Part shown: piece by piece, positions 42,838 through 51,904 of the stretch
Position numbering within the stretch: position 1 is the first letter of the stretch
Layout: every line of letters begins with the position of its first letter
Assembly: GCF_004307995.1 (NCBI RefSeq)
Contig: NZ_SIRE01000024.1
Span: 103,626 to 167,625 of the forward strand
Direction of reading: 5' to 3'
Source: Paenibacillus thalictri
Lineage (GTDB): Bacteria; Bacillota; Bacilli; Paenibacillales; NBRC-103111
Length of the DNA: 64,000 nucleotides
Translations under genes and position numbers: made by a program
Notes under the pieces: model-generated
Told to the model about the DNA's origin: nothing
Databases searched by the model: none
What the model saw: only the letters and a program-made list of their open reading frames with translations

Positions 42838-45312
42838 ATGGCCATTGTGGCGAACGAAACAACTGCGGCACAGATTGTTCAGGCGAATCTGCCTCCTGGC
42901 GCAGAGCTTATGACGGTCGGACGGACCCAGCCTCGTCCCGCCGTATATGCTGCTGATTTGGACAGGGACGGCGCGATGGAGCTTGCTGCGGTATATAAGC
43001 TGAACGGAGAGATGTACGTAACGATTTTGAAAAAAGGCTGGAATGCCTGGATGCCTGCAGCAACGGCGAAAGGTCAAGGTTACGCAGTGACGGATTTGAC
43101 GGCCGCCCCGATCGTATATCCCGGCCTCAACAACCTGATCGTCGGTTGGCAGGTCGGCGCTATTTGGTCGAAGTTGTCCGTGTATGAATGGACAAGAGAC
43201 GGACTCAAGGACATAGCTCCTTCTGATTTGTATTACAGCTTTATGGAAGTTGAACATATGCCGGGCGGCGCGAAGAGAGGGACGTCGGAGATCGCGCTGT
43301 GGATTCACGATACGGGGGAAGCGTACAAGGTCGAAGTGATCCGTTGGCAGAACGGCGGGTTTGTGCCTGCGCCGGACGTGTATCCGTATTATTTTCAGAA
43401 AGTCGCCCGGTATTACGAGCGAATGACCCGCCAGCATCCGGATTATCCGTTCTACTGGTATTACCTGGCCGATGCCCAATTCAAGGCGGGACAGAAGAAG
43501 GGGGCGTTGTGGTCGGTCAAAAAAGCGCTCAGCTTCGATCAGCCTTATCCGTCACGTGAGGCGCTGCTGGAATTGCAGCGGCAGATCGAAACGATGCACC
43601 GCAGCATAGCGTTATTTCCCGCGTCGCTCAGAACAACGGACGGTGTGAAATGGGGATTTATCGACAGCTCCGGAAAGATGGCGATTCCGGCACGGTTTGA
43701 TTATGCGTTTGATTTTCAAAATAACGGTCTTGCCGTCGTGCAAATCGGGGGCCATAGCGGCTTAATTGATACCAACGGACATTTTGCGGTTCAGCCGGTT
43801 TACGCTTCGATCAGTCCTTTCTCGGAAGGCCGCGCGGTCGTGATTGACCGTCAAGGGTTTAAGCTGATGGACGAAGCCGGCCGGATTGTGACCGGCAAAG
43901 CCTATTCTTATATCGCGCCGCTCAGCGACGGCAGAGCGATGTTTTACGTGATGGGCAGCGATAACGTCAGCCATTACGGGTACTTGGACGCCGATGGGCA
44001 CGAGGTGATTCCGGCGCGATTTCTGGAAGCGGGCGATTTCAGCAACGGCAAGGCGGTTGTGAAAATCAAAGATAACGAATATGCGCTGATCGATCGAAAC
44101 GGCCGGCGGCTGGCCACGTATCCTTTTGCGTTTGTGGGCGGGCTTGGCGACGGGCTGCTTCCTTTCCAGCAGGTGGCAAACGGCAAATACGGATATATCG
44201 ACGAGAAAGGCGCGGTTGTGATTCAACCGGCTTATTCGGGAGCACAGCCTTTCCAAGAAGGCCGGGCGGTTGTCAACACGGCGGAGGATTATAATTTCAT
44301 CTACGGGCTGATCGATAAGCAGGGCCGGTTTATCGTCAAACCGGAATACAACGACATCCGGATGCTCGGCGAGCAGCGAATCGCTCTTGGCAAAGCGATT
44401 GATCCGAAGCAGCCCTTTATCGGCTCGGTTTTTGCCATCGCAGACACAAACGGACATTTGCTGACCGCCCACCGTTATTATGATGTTTCCGATTTTCACA
44501 ACGGGCTTGCTTCGGTACATGATAGGCAACATACGTTTTTTATCGACCGCAGCGGCAAGGCGGCGCCGGGTTATCCGACACTGCAAGGCACGGGCAGCTT
44601 AAAGCTGGTTGACAAGTCGGTCATTCAAGCCAATATCGATCAGCGGTTGTCGTATCTTACTCCTGACGGCAAACTGATCTGGATGCAAAATACGGTGATT
44701 CCGCTCCGCCCGCCTTACCGCGTGGAAGAGCATAAATATAACCCGAATAAAGACTACCTCGTTTATTATCCGCAGGTGGCCGGCATGCAGGATACGAAAG
44801 CGCAAGCCAAAGTGAACGAGCAGCTGAAAGAGCTGTCGGGGGTCAAACCGGTCCCGGCCAAAACGCAGCTAGAGTATTCTTATACCGGCGACTTTGAAGT
44901 TGCTTTTTTCCAGAAGGACCTGCTTGTGCTGCAGTTGACCGGGTACAACTTTCCGTTTGGAGCGGCACACGGCATGCCGAGCAAAAAATACGTGCACATC
45001 AATCTGACCAACGGACACATGTATCAGTTGAAGGATTTGTTTAAGCCGGGCAGCGATTATGTGAAGGTGCTCAGCGATATCATCGGTAGACAGATCAAGG
45101 AGGATCCGCAATACGATTACGTATTCCCGGACACGTACAAAGGAATTACGCCGAATCAGCCGTTTTTCGTGACGGAGCACGCGCTGCACATCTACTTCGA
45201 GCCTTATGAAATCGCGCCGTATGCCGCGGGTTTCCCGACGTTTACGATCCCGTTCCAAGAGATCATGAATATTATCGCGACGGATGGGGAGTTTTGGAGG
45301 TCGTTTCATTAA
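42838..45312 (+). CDS. WG-repeat protein with C-terminal DUF3298-like domain
   Basis: 824 residues. N-terminus about 1-190: FG-GAP-like beta repeats (YAADLDRDGAMELAAVYKLNG). About 190-255: a helical TPR-like part. About 260-590: seven or eight WG repeats, each with a GFID/GYID..GxxVIPAxF..xxxFxxGxAVV pattern. About 620-824: a DUF4163/DUF3298-type domain as in RsiV (FGAAHGMPSKKYVHINLTNG, TFTIPFQEI). No signal peptide is visible, though DUF3298 domains are normally outside the cell. ATG 42838 has a TGAGGTG site. It has its own transcription unit between module A and a two-component system. Function unknown. Confidence 0.8.
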   Translation: MAIVANETTAAQIVQANLPPGAELMTVGRTQPRPAVYAADLDRDGAMELAAVYKLNGEMYVTILKKGWNAWMPAATAKGQGYAVTDLTAAPIVYPGLNNLIVGWQVGAIWSKLSVYEWTRDGLKDIAPSDLYYSFMEVEHMPGGAKRGTSEIALWIHDTGEAYKVEVIRWQNGGFVPAPDVYPYYFQKVARYYERMTRQHPDYPFYWYYLADAQFKAGQKKGALWSVKKALSFDQPYPSREALLELQRQIETMHRSIALFPASLRTTDGVKWGFIDSSGKMAIPARFDYAFDFQNNGLAVVQIGGHSGLIDTNGHFAVQPVYASISPFSEGRAVVIDRQGFKLMDEAGRIVTGKAYSYIAPLSDGRAMFYVMGSDNVSHYGYLDADGHEVIPARFLEAGDFSNGKAVVKIKDNEYALIDRNGRRLATYPFAFVGGLGDGLLPFQQVANGKYGYIDEKGAVVIQPAYSGAQPFQEGRAVVNTAEDYNFIYGLIDKQGRFIVKPEYNDIRMLGEQRIALGKAIDPKQPFIGSVFAIADTNGHLLTAHRYYDVSDFHNGLASVHDRQHTFFIDRSGKAAPGYPTLQGTGSLKLVDKSVIQANIDQRLSYLTPDGKLIWMQNTVIPLRPPYRVEEHKYNPNKDYLVYYPQVAGMQDTKAQAKVNEQLKELSGVKPVPAKTQLEYSYTGDFEVAFFQKDLLVLQLTGYNFPFGAAHGMPSKKYVHINLTNGHMYQLKDLFKPGSDYVKVLSDIIGRQIKEDPQYDYVFPDTYKGITPNQPFFVTEHALHIYFEPYEIAPYAAGFPTFTIPFQEIMNIIATDGEFWRSFH

Positions 45313-45322
45313 ATTTAGAAGC

Positions 45323-45350
45323 AAAAAGGCAGCCCGAATGGGAGGCTGCT
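45323..45350 (-). terminator. Leftward terminator of the histidine kinase operon
   Basis: On the minus strand GCAGCC (complement of 45344-45349) pairs with GGCTGC (complement of 45329-45334), followed by C and five T (45323-45327). It sits next to the stop codon of the opposite-strand WG gene, about 200 bases after the kinase stop. Confidence 0.75.
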
Positions 45351-45394
45351 AAAAAGTAAACGCTGCATGTGCGAATCATACTTACGATCGCTGA

Positions 45395-45508
45395 TTGCCC
45401 CCAAATTTCTTGAATAATACCTGCTTGAGGCAGGCGAAATTCGGGGGCAAAGGCGAACGCTGGCGCTTCTCCAGCATGATTTCGCTCACTCCGCTGCTTT
45501 TTCAGCGG
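45395..45508. repeat. Block of three hairpins in the convergent intergenic region
   Basis: Hairpin 1 (45395-45450): TTGCCCCC/GGGGGCAA plus AATTTC/GAAATT, enclosing CCTGC-TTGAG-GCAGG. Hairpin 2 (45453-45485): GCGAA/TTCGC enclosing GCTGG/CCAGC. Hairpin 3 (45491-45508): CCGCTG/CAGCGG with loop CTTTTT. The block is flanked by two copies of CGAATGGGAGGCTGC (45335 and 45514) that belong to terminators. It resembles a dispersed intergenic element or a structured RNA read by both convergent units. Confidence 0.6.
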
Positions 45509-45533
45509 CCTCCGAATGGGAGGCTGCCTTTTT
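45508..45533 (+). terminator. Rightward terminator of the WG-repeat gene
   Basis: GCCTCC (45508-45513), loop GAATG, GGAGGC (45519-45524), then TGCCTTTTT. It lies next to the stop codon of the opposing kinase gene. Confidence 0.7.
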
Positions 45534-45551
45534 GCGTTGAGCGCACTGCCC

Positions 45552-47753
45552 CTAGAAAGCGCTGGGGGAAATGGGAGCGGATTTGCGGAATACGGCGATC
45601 GCTTTGAAATAATCGCCGTCAATGTCGATATCGAGCCTGCCGCCTTGAAGTTGCGCGATGCTTCTGGCGATCGAGAGGCCCAGTCCCGAACCTTCGGTAT
45701 GGCGGGAGGGGTCGGCTCTTTTAAACCGTTCGAACAGCTCTTCGGCATTAAAATCGATGGCGTAAGCGGAGACGTTTTTGATCGTAAACAAAACGTCTTT
45801 ATCCGTTTCATCAAGCGAAACATGGATGCGCGTGCCGGGCATGGCATATTTGAGCGCATTGCCGATCAGGTTTTCGAACACTCTCCACGTTTTTTTGCCG
45901 TCAAGCAAGGCGTATATTTTCGGATTCGGAATGTCCACCTTGCATGTGCAGGAGGAGGCTTTCAACTGTTCGTCGTATTCGGCCAACGCTTGATTCAGGA
46001 GCGCGGAGACGTTGACGTTGTCGAGTGCAAGCTCCACCTCGCCGCTGGTCAACTTGGATGCCTCGAACAAATCGTCAATCAGCAGCTTCAGCCTGTCCGT
46101 CTTCCGTTCCAGCACCTCGATATAGCTGTCCAGCGTTTCGCGCGGCAGCTCTTTGTCTTTAAGCAGGCCGACATAGTTGACAATCGACGTAAGCGGTGTT
46201 TTCAGATCGTGCGAGACGTTGGTGATCAGCTCCGATTTCAGCCTTTCGCTTTTGATCTGGCTTTCGAGCGATTTCATCAGGCCCAGCTTCGTGTTGTTCA
46301 AATCGCGGGCCAAGCGGAATAAATGGCCTTGTCCCGTTTCCAGCACGGTGCAGTTGAAATTGCCGGCGGCGAGTGCTTCCGCGCCCGCTATGACGGAGCG
46401 AAGCGCGCGGATACGGCTCACGATGTAAGGCCCGGCAATAAGCAGGTACAAAACGAGATAAACGCCGCATAATAACACGAGTCCCCCGGCTCCCTCCGCA
46501 ATGCCGACCATGATTCCAAACATCATAATGCCAAGCAGCGCGGTGGAAATGAAGAGCAGCGCGGCTTTAACGATAATTTGCCTGCTTGCGAGCTTGGTTT
46601 TTACCAGCTCCAGCAGCTTTTTCGAAAAAGCGGATTTCCATTGGGCCGCCAGCTCTTCGCGATTGGCGCAGAGCACTCTCACGTCCCACACGATAAGCGT
46701 GATCAACATGGCAAGAGCTGCTGCAACAACGATGCCGCCGATGGTTTCGAGCTGCAAGGGGAGCTGAACAATGGCGTTGGTGCGGGTTAATTCTACCAGC
46801 AGCGCAGCGGACACAACCGCCAGTGCGATACGCAAGTCGAGCGGAATCCGGCGGGTTAACTTTGTAAGACGGCGGAACCATTCATCCGCGACGGCCGGGA
46901 ATTTTTTCATATACACCAACAGGGCGCATGAAACGGCAATGGCGGCGGCGATCAGCGCGGTTTCTTTAAGCACGCGCTCGCGGATCGCCAAGTAATATTG
47001 ATAGTCGATGTGAAATTGGCTGAACCCGCTTACTTGCGCCGGGATAATAAATTCGCCTTCAAGCCGGTTTTGCTGAAAATATCGGCTTAAGTCGCGGATA
47101 AAAGGGGAATAGGAGCTCGCATCATTGACCGGCAACGATAGGGCATACAAGGCTTGATTGCGAAGTTCCTGCATTTCCTGATCCCCGCCCAGATTCGAAT
47201 ACCATTCGTCGGTCCGCAAGTTTTTGACGCTGAACCGGAAGGTGTTGCTGCGGCTGTCCAAGCTTTTTGCCACTTGATTGTATTGGTTGGTCTGAAACTG
47301 GATGAAGTTGTTGATTTCTTGTTCCATCAGCTTGTCCGCACGGGCATCCGCGTCCGCGATCTGCTGCTCCGCTTGCAGCCGGGAGAATTCCTCGTTTAAA
47401 CCTTGGCGCTGCAGATCGCCTAACTTGGAGCTGTAGAGATTGCGGATTTCATGTTGCTTGCTGCGTTTGCGGTCAAAATAATCGTCTCTTATTGCGTTGA
47501 CATGCGGCGTGGACAATTTCTCCTGAAGCGGCAGACCGGGATAGTTTCGATGCTCCACGTAAACGTATTTAAACAAATTCATATGTATATTGAGCTGCTC
47601 GTAAAACGGACTGCTCGTAAAATAATAGTTTTTGTCGAGGAAGCCGGCATGCCTTACAATATCCGCGCCTAAAATGAGCGTCACAAGCGACAAACAGCTC
47701 ATCAGGACAAATACGGCCGCTTGTTTTGTTTTATTTTTCGATTTTGTAGCCAA
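45552..47753 (-). CDS. Multi-pass sensor histidine kinase
   Basis: 733 residues. A first TM segment (about 12-31), a long extracellular helical sensor of about 220 residues, then a cluster of membrane segments to about 450, a HAMP-like linker, HisKA with NVSHDLKTPLTSI, and HATPase with the N-box ENLIGNALKYA, F-box LFERFKRAD and G-box GSGLGLSIA. The minus-strand ATG 47753 overlaps the response regulator's end by 23 bases, so the two are coupled. The signal is unknown. Domain order is like large kinases seen in Paenibacillus near cell-envelope genes. Confidence 0.88.
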   Translation of the reverse strand: MATKSKNKTKQAAVFVLMSCLSLVTLILGADIVRHAGFLDKNYYFTSSPFYEQLNIHMNLFKYVYVEHRNYPGLPLQEKLSTPHVNAIRDDYFDRKRSKQHEIRNLYSSKLGDLQRQGLNEEFSRLQAEQQIADADARADKLMEQEINNFIQFQTNQYNQVAKSLDSRSNTFRFSVKNLRTDEWYSNLGGDQEMQELRNQALYALSLPVNDASSYSPFIRDLSRYFQQNRLEGEFIIPAQVSGFSQFHIDYQYYLAIRERVLKETALIAAAIAVSCALLVYMKKFPAVADEWFRRLTKLTRRIPLDLRIALAVVSAALLVELTRTNAIVQLPLQLETIGGIVVAAALAMLITLIVWDVRVLCANREELAAQWKSAFSKKLLELVKTKLASRQIIVKAALLFISTALLGIMMFGIMVGIAEGAGGLVLLCGVYLVLYLLIAGPYIVSRIRALRSVIAGAEALAAGNFNCTVLETGQGHLFRLARDLNNTKLGLMKSLESQIKSERLKSELITNVSHDLKTPLTSIVNYVGLLKDKELPRETLDSYIEVLERKTDRLKLLIDDLFEASKLTSGEVELALDNVNVSALLNQALAEYDEQLKASSCTCKVDIPNPKIYALLDGKKTWRVFENLIGNALKYAMPGTRIHVSLDETDKDVLFTIKNVSAYAIDFNAEELFERFKRADPSRHTEGSGLGLSIARSIAQLQGGRLDIDIDGDYFKAIAVFRKSAPISPSAF

Positions 47754-48423
47754 TTCCCCACACCACCTTCAAATATTGCGGATCCTTCGGATTAATTTCG
47801 ATTTTTTCACGGATGCGCCGGACGTGCACGGCCACCGTGTTTTCCGCGTTGAATCCCGGTTCCTTCCACACGAGCTCATAGATCTCCTCAATTGAAAACA
47901 CCCTGCCTTTGTTCTCCATCAGCAGCTCGAGAATCCGGTATTCGGTAGCGGTCAGCCGGACTTCCTCACGATCGACGGAAACGGTCTTGGTGATCTTATC
48001 AAGCACAAGCCCCCTCACCCGGAGCTCGTTTTCAGACGGCTTATAATTACCGAACATCGTGTAACGTCTGAGCTGCGACTTTACCCTTGCCACCAGCTCC
48101 AGCGGATTAAACGGCTTGCACATATAGTCGTCCGCCCCGACGTTCAAGCCGACGATTTTGTCGGTATCTTCACTTTTGGCGGATAACATCAGAATCGGGA
48201 TGTTGCGCTCCTGCCTGATTTGATACGTCGTTTTGATGCCGTCCAGACGGGGCATCATCACGTCCAGCACGATCAGATGGATATCCTCCGCTTTCAGCAG
48301 CTCCAGCGCTTCCATGCCGTCATTTGCCTTGAAGACGTTAATATTTTCATGTTTTAAATAAATTTCGATTGCGTCCTGGATTTCTTTTTCGTCGTCGACA
48401 ACCAGCACATTGTACATTTGCAT
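47731..48423 (-). CDS. OmpR/PhoB-family response regulator
   Basis: 230 residues. Receiver domain: acidic pocket DDE (10-12), phospho-acceptor Asp54 (LIVLDVMMPRLDG), Lys in YMCKPFNP. The C-terminal winged helix has LTATEYRILELLMENKGRVFS, NTVAVHVRRIREKIE and the end VVWGIGYKIE. Minus-strand ATG 48423 with AGGGTGAT upstream; an internal ATG two codons later is possible. Target genes unknown; the opposing WG-repeat gene is one candidate. Confidence 0.92.
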   Translation of the reverse strand: MQMYNVLVVDDEKEIQDAIEIYLKHENINVFKANDGMEALELLKAEDIHLIVLDVMMPRLDGIKTTYQIRQERNIPILMLSAKSEDTDKIVGLNVGADDYMCKPFNPLELVARVKSQLRRYTMFGNYKPSENELRVRGLVLDKITKTVSVDREEVRLTATEYRILELLMENKGRVFSIEEIYELVWKEPGFNAENTVAVHVRRIREKIEINPKDPQYLKVVWGIGYKIEK

Positions 48424-48731
48424 CTGTATGATGGATCACCCTGGGTTCATAATTTTACAGCGCTTTGGCCGAAAGCATAATTACATCATAGTGGATGTTT
48501 TTAACGATTCGCATCATAAAATACTTACAAATTTATTAAGATTCGCGGTTTAAAAGAATGCAGCGGGCTTCCCAAACATGGGCGGCGCGTATTTAACGCC
48601 GCACAAAGCGGCCGATTTTGTAAAAAAGACCGGCATCAACTGGACAATTTTTGCGTTTCTATTAATTTTATCATCGTATTGATGTACAATGTAGTTGCGT
48701 TCATCGAATTCATTCGTCGGAGGTAGCCGTC
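48424..48731. other. Divergent intergenic region between the response regulator and the dehydrogenase gene
   Basis: 308 bp of AT-rich sequence with TACAAT near 48687 as a possible rightward -10 box. No hairpin with T-run, clear operator or ORF was seen. Confidence 0.4.
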
Positions 48732-49598
48732 ATGAAAATCGGATTTATCGGATTAGGCATTATGGGAAAGCCGATGGCCAAAAATTTGCTTAAGGCCGGA
48801 TTTTCCCTCATCGTTTCCAACCGCAGTCAAGCTGCAGTGGACGAGCTTTCCGCGCTTGGCGCAGAAACCGCTTCATCTCCGCGTCAGGTGGCCGAAGCAG
48901 CGGACGTCATCATTACGATGCTGCCGGATTCTCCCCAGGTTGAAGAAGTGGTACTGGGAGCAAACGGCGTGGCTGAAGGGATATCGGCAGGCAAAATCGT
49001 GGTCGATATGAGTTCCATTAACCCCGTTTCTTCGCAAAAAATCGCCTCCGGGCTGGAAGCCAAAGGCACTCATCTGCTGGATGCGCCGGTCAGCGGCGGG
49101 GAAATCGGAGCGATCGAAGCGAAACTCGCCATCATGGTGGGCGGACCTGCAAGCGCATTCGAGCAAGTGAAGCCGATTCTTGAAGCGATGGGCACATCGA
49201 TTACCCGCGTCGGGGAAGTCGGTTCCGGCAATACGGTGAAGGTCATCAATCAGATGATCGTTGCGATGAATATCGCCGCCTTGTCGGAAGGCATGGCGCT
49301 TGGCCGCAAAGCGGGAATCGAGCCCGAGCTGGTGTTCGAAGCGATCCGCGGCGGACTTGCCGGCAGCCGTGTGATGGAGCTGAAGACGGCGAATATCGCC
49401 AAGGAAGAGTTCAAGCCCGGCTTCCGCATCGAGCTGCACGCCAAGGATTTGCGCAATGCCGTAGCGGCCGGTCAGGAAGTGGGAGCGAACATTCCGTTTA
49501 CGACGCAGCTGCTTGACATTTTTGAGAAGCTGGAAGAGATGGGCTTCGGTAAGGAAGATCACAGCGCATTGTACCGTTATTTTTCCAAATCGGAATAA
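48732..49598 (+). CDS. 2-hydroxy-3-oxopropionate reductase/3-hydroxyisobutyrate dehydrogenase family
   Basis: 288 residues. GLGIMGKPMAKNLLKAG (NAD(P) Rossmann motif), DAPVSGGEIGA (substrate site) and GNTVKVINQMIV with the catalytic Lys are all intact. The sequence is closest in feel to GarR/tartronate semialdehyde reductase, but family members differ subtly, so the substrate is open. ATG 48732 follows GGAGG. A YciI protein follows 38 bp later and ends at a strong terminator, so the two form a small operon. Confidence 0.88.
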   Translation: MKIGFIGLGIMGKPMAKNLLKAGFSLIVSNRSQAAVDELSALGAETASSPRQVAEAADVIITMLPDSPQVEEVVLGANGVAEGISAGKIVVDMSSINPVSSQKIASGLEAKGTHLLDAPVSGGEIGAIEAKLAIMVGGPASAFEQVKPILEAMGTSITRVGEVGSGNTVKVINQMIVAMNIAALSEGMALGRKAGIEPELVFEAIRGGLAGSRVMELKTANIAKEEFKPGFRIELHAKDLRNAVAAGQEVGANIPFTTQLLDIFEKLEEMGFGKEDHSALYRYFSKSE

Positions 49599-49636
49599 CC
49601 AAACTACATTAAATACGAAAGAGGAGTGGAGTACAT

Positions 49637-49921
49637 ATGAAATTTTTTGCGACATTTTTACCGATGAAGGACGCCCAAAAAAGCGTGGATTTCCGCGCCG
49701 AGCATTTGGATTACTTGGCTCAGCGCCGCAGCGAAGGGAAAATTTTCGCTAACGGCCGTTTTGTGGACGGAGCGGGCGGTTTGGTCATTTATATGGCCGA
49801 ATCCGAAGCGGAAGTACTGGACATCGTGCAGCAGGACCCGTACGTTGTCAAAGGCGCGCGTGGCTACGAAATTCACGAGTGGGATATCGTGACCGAAGCG
49901 GTGCTTCCGGATAAAAAGTAA
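49637..49921 (+). CDS. YciI-family protein
   Basis: 94 residues, ferredoxin-like dimeric alpha/beta fold. FRAEHLDYLAQRRSEGKIFANGRF carries the His-Asp pair near the family's proposed active site, followed by GGLVIYMAESEAEVLDIVQQDPYV. ATG 49637 follows GAGGAGTGG. YciI proteins are putative small-molecule lyases or dehalogenase-like enzymes. The partner dehydrogenase may act on its product (inference). Confidence 0.88.
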   Translation: MKFFATFLPMKDAQKSVDFRAEHLDYLAQRRSEGKIFANGRFVDGAGGLVIYMAESEAEVLDIVQQDPYVVKGARGYEIHEWDIVTEAVLPDKK

Positions 49922-49939
49922 ATGTTTGTCTGTACGCAG

Positions 49940-49967
49940 CCGGGGAGCTTATGCTCCCCGGTTTTTT
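49940..49967 (+). terminator. Rho-independent terminator
   Basis: CCGGGGAGC (49940-49948), loop TTAT, GCTCCCCGG (49953-49961), then six T. Confidence 0.95.
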
Positions 49968-50085
49968 CGTTATGTGGTAGATTATAAGAAGCGGGTCTAA
50001 AGTTAGGAGTATTAAGTTTCCCCGGAAGCTTTGCGCAGCAAAGCCGGCATCGGCAGATCTAGCTTGGAGAAAAGAGGGGGATACA

Positions 50086-51870
50086 GTGAACTGGCTGCAA
50101 AAGATGATGAACTTAAACCGCTGGGGCATCCGCACCGTGATGCACGGCTCGTTCCTGTTGATGGTTATGATTCCGCTGCTGACGATGGTGATCGTTTCGT
50201 ATCAAAGTTACCAATCGATCGTAACAGAGCAGTCCACCCAGCAAACGCTGAGAACGTTGGAGCAGGTGTCGGTGGGCATCGACCGCGAAGCCAGCCAAAT
50301 TATGAATACGGTCGGCAACCTGATCAAAGACGAGAATTTGCTGGACGTTGCCGACCACGCGCGGGAGAACGTATCGCCGGACGTCGGCGCTGCGCAGAAG
50401 GCTCGTCTTAACAGCTTGGTACGCAGTTATTTTCCATATACGGACGAGCTGATCGGAGCCGTCTTTTTTTACCGCGGAGGCGGAGCGTACACGACCAACA
50501 ATCTCGTGACGATCAACGAACGGGCGCTGCGCACGTCGCTGTGGTATAACAAATCCCTTGCCGCAGCAGGCCAAATCAAGCTGTTTGGCGTGCAGCCAAA
50601 CGATATGCCGCACATCACGGAAAAATACATCAACACCGCAGCTGTTGCTATACCGCCGGAGCTGGCGGACCATACCCGGCTGGAGGTCATTTATTTTATT
50701 TTTAAAGGCAGCTTGTTCCAGCATTTGTTCGAATCGTCGACCAAAGAGCAAGGGGACTTCCTCATCCTCGACTACGAAAGCAGGGCGATTGCGGCAAACC
50801 GCGAAACCTATATCCAGAGTTGGCTCGATCAGCCTGCTTACTTATACAAAACAGGCTGGGGCGCTTCGGGCGAATATACGGAGACGATGAACGGCGAAAA
50901 GGCCTTTGTTACGTATTATACGGCGCCGGTCACCAAGTTTAAGGTCATTCATATTATCCCTTACGCTACGTTAACCGCTCCGCTGCAAAAAGTGTTCGCC
51001 ACCACGTTGTGGATCGGCGCAGCCAGCACGGCGCTGTTTTTGCTGGCTTCGTGGTTTTTTGTCCGCACGATTACGGGACCGATCAGCAGGCTTGTCCGCG
51101 CTATGTACCGCGTGCAGACGGGCTCGCTGCAGCCGGGTTTTACGCCGTCGGGACCTTCCGAGGTATATATGCTGGGGCATAAGTTCCATGCGATGGTCAA
51201 GGAAATGGACCATTTGATCAAGGAAAAAGAAGAACAGCAGCGGGCCAAGGCGATGGCCGAGCTGAGGGCGCTGCAATCGCAAATCAATCCGCATTTTCTG
51301 CTTAACACATTAAACGCGATCAAGCTGATGGCGGTCATCAACCGGGTGCCGAACATTCAGAAAATGACCGACGCTTTTATCCGCCTGCTTTCTTCGACCT
51401 TCAACAGAGGCGGCACGATGCACACCGTAGCGGAAGAACTGGATTATTTGGAGCAATATTTATATATCATGGAGTTTCGATACGGCAGTTTCCAGGTTCA
51501 CTGCGATTTTGACGAGGCGATATGCAACCGCTTTATTCTGAAGCAGCTGATCCAGCCGATCGTGGAGAATGCCATTGTGCATGGTTTGCAGCATAAGGAG
51601 GGCGAAGGCAGGATTTGGCTTAAAGGCAGCTTGCGGGACGATAAAATGATCATTGCCGTCGAAGACGACGGCGAGGGCATCGATTCCAAGGATATGGCCG
51701 AGCTGCTGGCCCCAAGCGGCAGCGGCAGTTTCAGCAGCATGGGCATCAGCAATGTGCAGGAACGCATCCGCCTGCATTACGGGGACGGTTACGGGATCGC
51801 GCTGCTCGAACGCGAAGGGGGAGGAACCCGCGTCGAAGTGATTTTACCCAATTTGCACGAGCCGCAATAA
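50086..51870 (+). CDS. YesM-type sensor histidine kinase
   Basis: 594 residues. TM1 at about 20-42, an extracellular dCache-like sensor, TM2 at about 300-325, HAMP, then the His_kinase domain with ALQSQINPHFLLNTLNAIKL (phospho-His in the PHFL motif) and HATPase with QPIVENAIVHGLQ and GISNVQERIRLHYG. GTG 50086 has AGAGGGGG upstream. It pairs with the regulator encoded next and governs carbohydrate module B, presumably sensing an oligosaccharide or its binding protein. Confidence 0.9.
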   Translation: MNWLQKMMNLNRWGIRTVMHGSFLLMVMIPLLTMVIVSYQSYQSIVTEQSTQQTLRTLEQVSVGIDREASQIMNTVGNLIKDENLLDVADHARENVSPDVGAAQKARLNSLVRSYFPYTDELIGAVFFYRGGGAYTTNNLVTINERALRTSLWYNKSLAAAGQIKLFGVQPNDMPHITEKYINTAAVAIPPELADHTRLEVIYFIFKGSLFQHLFESSTKEQGDFLILDYESRAIAANRETYIQSWLDQPAYLYKTGWGASGEYTETMNGEKAFVTYYTAPVTKFKVIHIIPYATLTAPLQKVFATTLWIGAASTALFLLASWFFVRTITGPISRLVRAMYRVQTGSLQPGFTPSGPSEVYMLGHKFHAMVKEMDHLIKEKEEQQRAKAMAELRALQSQINPHFLLNTLNAIKLMAVINRVPNIQKMTDAFIRLLSSTFNRGGTMHTVAEELDYLEQYLYIMEFRYGSFQVHCDFDEAICNRFILKQLIQPIVENAIVHGLQHKEGEGRIWLKGSLRDDKMIIAVEDDGEGIDSKDMAELLAPSGSGSFSSMGISNVQERIRLHYGDGYGIALLEREGGGTRVEVILPNLHEPQ

Positions 51871-51904
51871 CATCATCAAAAAAACGGGACAAGGAGTGGC
51901 GAGC

